7,568 bases of DNA from Draconibacterium orientale (lineage in GTDB: Bacteria > Bacteroidota > Bacteroidia > Bacteroidales > UBA1556): positions 1 through 7,568 of the forward strand of contig DZDC01000108.1 in the NCBI GenBank assembly GCA_022736595.1. Direction: 5' to 3'. The notes beneath the pieces were generated by a model that did no database searches, was not told the DNA's origin, and saw only the letters and a list, made by a program, of their open reading frames with translations. A program made the translations under genes and the position numbers. Positions 4,511 through 7,568 of this stretch are shown here, in pieces (position 1 is the stretch's first letter; each line of letters opens with the position of its first letter).

Positions 4511-4581
4511 TCTTGTTATTAGTAACCTGTTTTAACTATTTGCAATTCTATGATATCAAAAAACGCCGCTTGTTTTAACGA

Positions 4582-4842
4582 TTATGCACCAATTGTCAAT
4601 TCGCTTGTAAATTGTTCCCAATTGACTTCACTTCCAGTTCTTGCCTTTGCTATCTTCATTGCTTCGGTCTTTCTCCAACAAATGGAAGTACCATAAGCCT
4701 TGGCAACTATCGGGTATACTGTTACTTCTTTTCCATAAAATACATATGTCCAATCTTTTTTCTTTTTGGAAGTATAATGACAATTGCCATTTTCTCCATA
4801 ATAAGGACACCCACCACATACAGAATCTGCCGTATATCTCAT
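4582..4842 (-). CDS. Small cysteine-containing protein, function unknown
   Basis: The protein has 86 residues, and I recognise no family. It has four cysteines: C9 and C12 in VCGGCPYY, C21 in GNCHY, and C55 in SICWRK. An early CxxC plus further cysteines could bind zinc or an iron-sulfur cluster, though the 33-residue gap to C55 is long. The middle (KKKKDWTYVFYGKEVTVYP) is basic and beta-rich; the C-terminus is helical. Its ATG overlaps the stop of the preceding HTH gene (ATGA), so the two are translationally coupled. It is the last gene before the terminator at 4476-4510. Confidence 0.8.
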   Translation of the reverse strand: MRYTADSVCGGCPYYGENGNCHYTSKKKKDWTYVFYGKEVTVYPIVAKAYGTSICWRKTEAMKIAKARTGSEVNWEQFTSELTIGA

Positions 4843-5171
4843 ATTAAAACCGCCTTTTTAGCTTTCCATTTAATGTTATAAACCGTGTTCTCTTTAATGC
4901 CATATTCTTCCGCTATTTCCTTTTGTGGTCTATCGTCCTTTGCTATGGCTTTTTGTTGTTCCTCTGTTAAATATGCCCGTTTACGTTCTCCGCCCTTCTG
5001 TGTTGCCTTTGCCCTGCGTTTGTTGCGTTCTTCTACCTTGTCCGGGTCTGTGTCCTCATTGTTGAATGCCCCGGTGTATTTTGCCTTATATTCCGGGTAC
5101 ATAAAACCCGGTGGGTAAACTGTGACTTTCATTCCAGTAATATCCGTACATTTTCCAATTTCTACCCTCAT
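4839..5171 (-). CDS. Helix-turn-helix protein
   Basis: The protein has 110 residues. The first half (to about 45) is beta- and Pro-rich without a clear match. A strongly basic stretch follows (EERNKRRAKATQKGGERKR, about 47-65). The C-terminal part (LTEEQQKAIAKDDRPQKEIAEEYGIKENTVYNIKWK, about 68-103) is a clear helix-turn-helix of the kind found in phage HNH, transposase-related and small-terminase-like proteins. It probably binds DNA, but no nuclease motif is present. AAGGGGG lies 10 nt before the ATG. The gene starts 15 nt after the 82-residue gene and overlaps the next by 4 nt. Confidence 0.82.
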   Translation of the reverse strand: MRVEIGKCTDITGMKVTVYPPGFMYPEYKAKYTGAFNNEDTDPDKVEERNKRRAKATQKGGERKRAYLTEEQQKAIAKDDRPQKEIAEEYGIKENTVYNIKWKAKKAVLI

Positions 5172-5186
5172 TGGTTTTATACCCCC

Positions 5187-5435
5187 TTATTCTTCCTGTG
5201 CTTTTTTGTCCGCCTTTTCTCTTTTCGCCCTTACCATTTTCTGTAATGATACATATTCCTCTATGGTTTTCAGTGCGTCAATCGCTTCACTGTCTTTGAA
5301 GTATAACGCCATGACATTCAAAAGATAAATTAAGGTTTTTGCTTCTGTATGTTTTTTATTTCCATTATTGATTTCGTTGTAAAGTCTTTCCATTTCTTTC
5401 AAGGCTTCTTGTCTACTCTTTAAATTGATATTCAT
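5187..5435 (-). CDS. Small helical protein, function unknown
   Basis: The protein has 82 residues and is predicted almost wholly alpha-helical and strongly charged, with a KMVRAKREKADKKAQEE tail. I recognise no family and see no motif or signal. AGGAGG is well placed before the ATG (AGGAGG, 8 nt, ATG). It is separated from the upstream gene by 196 bp containing repeat module B, a TTGTTACAA box and a long hairpin. This part of the cluster may therefore have a separate promoter or an attenuator. It is followed after 15 nt by the HTH gene. Confidence 0.75.
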   Translation of the reverse strand: MNINLKSRQEALKEMERLYNEINNGNKKHTEAKTLIYLLNVMALYFKDSEAIDALKTIEEYVSLQKMVRAKREKADKKAQEE

Positions 5436-5465
5436 TGTTTCAACCTCCTGTTACATTCATTTATT

Positions 5466-5508
5466 GCATTCAAAATCTTTCAAAGCCGCTATTCATGCGG
5501 CAAAACCT
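5466..5508 (+). repeat. 43-nt repeat module, copy B
   Basis: It starts GCATTCAAAA, contains a perfect GCCGC-(7 nt)-GCGGC stem-loop (5485-5501) and ends GCGGCAAAACCT. CATTCA recurs 13 bp upstream (5454-5459), and TTGTTACAA follows at 5532. It lies between two genes of the small cluster and reads opposite to them. Confidence 0.7.
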
Positions 5509-5561
5509 TCTAATTAGAAATCAAATAGTCCTTGTTACAAAAGCCCCCAATTACCAAGAAA

Positions 5562-5595
5562 GGAAAGGTTGCCCGGTTTATTGGGCTTCCTTTCC
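5562..5595. terminator. Long hairpin between cluster genes, possible attenuator
   Basis: GGAAAGG (5562-5568)/CCTTTCC (5589-5595) and GCCC (5571-5574)/GGGC (5583-5586) form a two-part stem around a symmetric TT/TT internal loop and an 8-nt apical loop. On the minus strand CCTTTCCTTTCTT follows, a mediocre T-tract. It could partly terminate transcription after the 76-residue gene, or be a structured RNA element. Confidence 0.4.
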
Positions 5596-5631
5596 AATCC
5601 TTATAATAAATCCATCATTTTGGAGGGATGG

Positions 5632-5862
5632 CTATTTTACATAGTATTCCAAATGTGCTTTTTGCTTTTTCAATTCATTTAACTCTGTTACCAACTCTGC
5701 CAAAATGGTATCTAATCCCATCTTGACATATTTTTCCGCTATGGGCTTAACTGCCAATAACGCCGTTTTGTCTTTTTCCATGTTCTGTATTTGTTGTTCT
5801 ATTCCGGGCAATGCGTCCCGGTATTGCTGTAAACGGTTTTCATTGGTGAATGCTATTCCCAT
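5632..5862 (-). CDS. Small coiled-coil protein, function unknown
   Basis: The protein has 76 residues and is predicted helical throughout. Heptad-like segments lie in RLQQYRDALPGIEQQIQNMEKDKTAL and LVTELNELKKQKAHLEYYV, broken near KPIAEKYVKMGLD. This looks like a short helical hairpin or coiled-coil dimer. No enzyme motif is present and I recognise no family. GGAGGT, inside the end of the preceding gene, lies 5 nt before the ATG, and the stop of that gene is one base upstream. The two are almost certainly co-translated and their coiled coils may interact (inference). Confidence 0.8.
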   Translation of the reverse strand: MGIAFTNENRLQQYRDALPGIEQQIQNMEKDKTALLAVKPIAEKYVKMGLDTILAELVTELNELKKQKAHLEYYVK

Positions 5863-5863
5863 T

Positions 5864-6166
5864 TTATACCTCCATGCCCATTGCGGCTAAAGCCTTTTCC
5901 AGCCTTTCAAGTCTTGCCGCTGGGCTTTCGTCTGTGGCTTTCTTGCTTGCGGCTTCCTGTAGTGTTTTAATGGCTTCTTGTTCTGCCGCTTTCGCTTTGT
6001 CTGCCTGTTCTCTTTCTAATGCCCTTACTTGGTGGTTATACCTTGATTCCAATTCCTGCTTTATCTTTCTTACGGCATTTCCATTGAGTGGAAGAATTAC
6101 CGGGTAGACTTTCATAAAATTATCTAAATCCTTTTCGGTCTGTTTTAGCAATTTATTCCTGTCCAT
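5864..6166 (-). CDS. Coiled-coil protein, function unknown
   Basis: The protein has 100 residues. The N-terminus (1-45) is mixed, with KVYPVILPLNGNAV forming a non-helical link. From about 33 onward a long charged helix runs through an Ala/Glu/Lys-rich coiled coil (REQADKAKAAEQEAIKTLQEAASKKA), ending in a Leu-rich helix (ARLERLEKALAAMGMEV). It resembles small scaffold-like or structural helper proteins of phages, but without a match I can name. The ribosome site GGAGGG lies in the end of the preceding gene, and the two reading frames overlap by 14 nt. Confidence 0.82.
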   Translation of the reverse strand: MDRNKLLKQTEKDLDNFMKVYPVILPLNGNAVRKIKQELESRYNHQVRALEREQADKAKAAEQEAIKTLQEAASKKATDESPAARLERLEKALAAMGMEV

Positions 6167-6347
6167 CTGTTCCGCCCTCCTTAATGCCGCTTAATGCTTC
6201 GATTTGTGCCGCCTTTTCTTTCATGGTTAAATCCTTATTTCTAAGAATATCCAATACCTTTTTTGGGTCTTTCTCAACGCCTTTATTCAATTTTGTATTA
6301 TCTGCTTTGCTGTGCATTTGTGTAAGCTTTCCCGAATTTGCCGCCAT
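6153..6347 (-). CDS. Small acidic/basic mixed protein, function unknown
   Basis: The protein has 64 residues. The first 25 are polar and probably disordered. A helix-rich middle (DPKKVLDILRNKDLTMKEKAAQIEALSGI) follows, then a Gly-rich tail. I recognise no family. GAGGGGG, formed by the last codons of the XRE gene, lies 8 nt before the ATG. The arrangement (6 bp after the XRE stop, 14-nt overlap with the next gene) puts it in the same operon. Confidence 0.75.
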   Translation of the reverse strand: MAANSGKLTQMHSKADNTKLNKGVEKDPKKVLDILRNKDLTMKEKAAQIEALSGIKEGGTDGQE

Positions 6348-6353
6348 TTTAAT

Positions 6354-6569
6354 TTACCCCCTCATAATTTCCAAAATATAGTTTTTATCCTGTAGCAATA
6401 TTTTCACTGGCAAGCCAAAAAAGTGTTCCAATTTTTCCTTTATCTTCTGCGGTGGCTTGCGTTCTCCGGCTTCAATCATTTGGTAATACTGCCTTGAAAT
6501 GCCCAATTCGTCCGCTATAATGCTTTGATTCACACCAATTTCCATTCTTAAAAGCTGTATGTTTTTCAC
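6354..6569 (-). CDS. XRE (Cro/CI-type) regulator
   Basis: This 71-residue regulator is almost entirely one HTH_3 domain. Residues 10-30 (EIGVNQSIIADELGISRQYY) hold the helix-turn-helix, followed by QMIEAGERKPPQKIKEKLEHFFGL, the usual continuation of the family. There is no C-terminal oligomerisation or protease-sensing domain, so it is Cro-like in size. The start is GTG (6567-6569), with AAGGAGG 8 nt upstream. It is the first gene of the leftward cluster and probably controls it from its own promoter (6620-6648), beside which lies a TTGTTACAA box. Confidence 0.92.
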   Translation of the reverse strand: MKNIQLLRMEIGVNQSIIADELGISRQYYQMIEAGERKPPQKIKEKLEHFFGLPVKILLQDKNYILEIMRG

Positions 6570-6619
6570 CTTTTCAACCTCCTTGCCGATTATGTCAACA
6601 TAACGTCCTTGCTACTTAC

Positions 6620-6648
6620 ATTATACCATTAATTTGTAGCTTTTGCAA
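6620..6648 (-). promoter_or_regulatory. Promoter of the XRE / small-gene operon
   Basis: On the minus strand, TTGCAA (6643-6648), a 17-bp spacer and a perfect TATAAT (6620-6625). TTGTTACAA (6650-6658) abuts the -35, a position suited to an operator or activator site. Confidence 0.85.
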
Positions 6649-6791
6649 CTTGTTACAAAAGGAGTTTTACGCCCGTTCAAGGCTGTTTTGTTTTATGGGT
6701 GTTATATTATGTTTACCTGTGTTTTTGTGGCTGTGCGGCGGTGTGGCGGCTTTCCCGGCTATAATAGAAAGGGGGAACGCATTCATAGAAC

Positions 6792-6834
6792 GCATTCAAT
6801 AGCCTTGTAAGCCTTGAATTAAGCGGCAAAACCT
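6792..6834 (+). repeat. 43-nt repeat module, copy C
   Basis: It starts GCATTCAATA and ends GCGGCAAAACCT, identical to copy B over the last 12 bases and first 8. The inner stem is degenerate here. GCATTCA recurs 13 bp upstream (6779-6785). TTGTTATCC at 6857 occupies the place of copy B's TTGTTACAA. It points toward the right palindrome array. Confidence 0.65.
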
Positions 6835-6908
6835 GTTGATATATGATTATAAGGTCTTGTTATCCCGGCAAGGAAATACGCCGTTTTGTGAAGTGGAAAG
6901 ATATGTCA

Positions 6909-7180
6909 TATCATCTTGTGAATCATCCGGGGACAATGTCCCTAAATAATTGGAGTATTATAACAAATCATCAAGTAAAATCATCAACGCCAATGACGTT
7001 AAATCATCTTGTAAATCATCCAGTATCAATGATACTGAAATGTTTTTTCTTAAATCATCTAAATCATCGTCCCCAATGGGGACAAATCATCTTGTTAATC
7101 ATCAGCGTCATTTGACGCATTGTTACAACTGCAATATTTTTTCTTGTTATCATTGATAACAGATGATTGAAAAGATGATT
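6909..7180 (+). repeat. Right palindrome array with AATCATC boxes
   Basis: AATCATC heptads start at 6921, 6966, 6979, 7002, 7014, 7053, 7062, 7085 and 7097, with TATCATC at 6909 and inverted copies at 7162 and 7174. Palindromes lie between them: 6930-6942 (GGGAC-AAT-GTCCC), 6986-7000 (one mismatch), 7021-7037 (CAGTATC-AAT-GATACTG), 7069-7083 (GTCCCC-AAT-GGGGAC), 7105-7118 (GCGTCATTTGACGC) and 7145-7161 (TGTTATC-ATT-GATAACA). Adjacent boxes are often joined by TTGT(G/A/T). All stems differ, but most loops are AAT or its complement closed by C-G. No gene is supported here; two short rightward frames merely cross the repeats. Confidence 0.88.
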
Positions 7181-7227
7181 GAAAATGTCAAACTTAGGGA
7201 AAATGCCCTCAATCGCTTTTGCCGGGC

Positions 7228-7263
7228 AAAAAAAAAGAAAGGGGTTAAAAATTAACCTCTTTC
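7228..7263 (-). terminator. Strong leftward terminator near the right end
   Basis: A 12-bp stem (7237-7248 with 7252-7263, one G-U, loop AAA) is followed on the minus strand by nine T (7228-7236). No leftward gene precedes it. It may shield the element from outside transcription or end a small RNA. Confidence 0.7.
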
Positions 7264-7270
7264 AATATTT

Positions 7271-7305
7271 AAAAAAATTGACCTCTTTTCGATAGGGGTC
7301 AATTT
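7271..7305 (-). terminator. Second leftward hairpin terminator
   Basis: AAATTGACC (7275-7283) and GGTCAATTT (7297-7305) form a 9-bp stem, extendable by two pairs, with a T-tail on the minus strand (7271-7274). It is stacked directly ahead of the stronger terminator at 7228-7263. Confidence 0.5.
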
Positions 7306-7345
7306 CTGAAAGTCTTGTGGCTGTAGGGCTGTAGGATTTAAGAGT

Positions 7346-7364
7346 AATGCAATTTATAATGCAA
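7346..7364. repeat. Paired AATGCAAT boxes at the right end
   Basis: AATGCAAT (7346-7353) and AATGCAA (7358-7364) lie 12 bp apart, about 150 bp inside attR. They mirror the pair at 162-184. Confidence 0.5.
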
Positions 7365-7375
7365 CCTCACGGGGC

Positions 7376-7498
7376 TTGTTACAAAACGGGGGGTATGATT
7401 GTTCCGTTTTATTACTAAAATGTGGAAGTGCCTATTGTAACAAATCCTTTTGTAACAAGCGTTTCCGCCGTTTTTCTCCGTTTTAGACTTTGTTACAA
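7376..7498. repeat. Cluster of four TTGTTACAA boxes at the right end
   Basis: Exact copies lie at 7376-7384 and 7490-7498 (TTGTTACAA) and at 7435-7443 and 7450-7458 (TTGTAACAA, the reverse complement). The other exact copies in the window are at 1730-1738, 2050-2058, 2068-2076, 5532-5540, 6650-6658 and 7120-7128. The last copy ends 15 bp before the attR core. Confidence 0.8.
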
Positions 7499-7513
7499 TA
7501 GAGTGACCATTTA

Positions 7514-7522
7514 ACTACGGAT
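7514..7522 (+). other. attR core (9-bp direct repeat)
   Basis: ACTACGGAT, identical to 47-55. Excision between the two would remove 7,467 bp and rebuild the host tRNA gene. Confidence 0.93.
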
Positions 7523-7559
7523 CAGAAGGTTGTGGATTCGACCTCTGCTGGGCGCGCCA
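7515..7559 (+). pseudogene. 3' half of host tRNA-Arg(ACG)
   Basis: From the anticodon loop CTACGGA it continues with the stem strand TCAGA (7522-7526), the T-arm (7532-7548, loop TTCGACC), the acceptor TGGGCGC (7549-7555), discriminator G and CCA (7557-7559). No 5' half and no convincing promoter precede it. Confidence 0.95.
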
Positions 7560-7568
7560 AGTATAACA

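Noticed and set aside
6843..7156. Rightward frames of 90 and 68 residues
   Set aside because: They are translations of the palindrome array (repeated NHL/KSS patterns from AATCATC boxes), with no ribosome site.

Overview
The window holds one complete integrated mobile element of about 7.47 kb, caught with both junctions. It sits in a chromosomal tRNA-Arg(ACG) gene of what looks like a low-GC Gram-positive, probably a Clostridia-type Firmicute. That guess rests on AT-rich DNA, AGGAGG-type ribosome sites, sigma-A-like promoters, tRNA genes that encode CCA, and the protein families seen. The host tRNA gene is cut in its anticodon loop. Its 5' half is at 16-55 and its 3' half at 7515-7559, and each break carries the same 9-bp core, ACTACGGAT (47-55 and 7514-7522). 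Neither junction rebuilds the tRNA. Instead the element has a complete, different tRNA-Arg(ACG) at 71-147, only 15 nt inside the left junction, where the host tRNA promoter should transcribe it.

Left to right: the replacement tRNA, a terminator, and a leftward tyrosine integrase (243-1352). Next is a 930-bp gene-free control region with paired AATGCAAT boxes, G-runs, a 347-bp AT-rich dyad with the look of an origin, and a predicted rightward small RNA (about 2176-2238). Then come a leftward protein with a ribbon-helix-helix-like C-terminus (2283-2753), a leftward MerR/excisionase-like protein (2843-3082), and a first array of short palindromes alternating with AATCATC boxes (3232-3418). A GC-richer segment of doubtful coding value (3466-3687) follows. 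Next is a self-contained cargo gene for a zinc-ribbon, membrane-anchored DUF4352 protein (3717-4397) with its own promoter and terminator. A leftward cluster of seven small genes runs from 6569 down to 4582: an XRE regulator, five proteins of unknown function and one HTH protein. A second, larger palindrome array (6909-7180) and terminator-like hairpins lead to the right junction.

Integrase and the excisionase-like protein would handle integration and excision. The RHH-like and XRE proteins are the likely regulators. I see no relaxase, replication initiator, primase, terminase, portal or capsid gene. The element is therefore either a satellite or hitchhiker relying on host or helper functions, or it uses an unrecognised system. 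The best candidates for new biology are non-coding: replacement of the tRNA it destroys, two arrays of sequence-diverse hairpins between heptad boxes, ten copies of TTGTTACAA, a 43-nt module in three copies, and a small RNA complementary to the start of the RHH-like gene.
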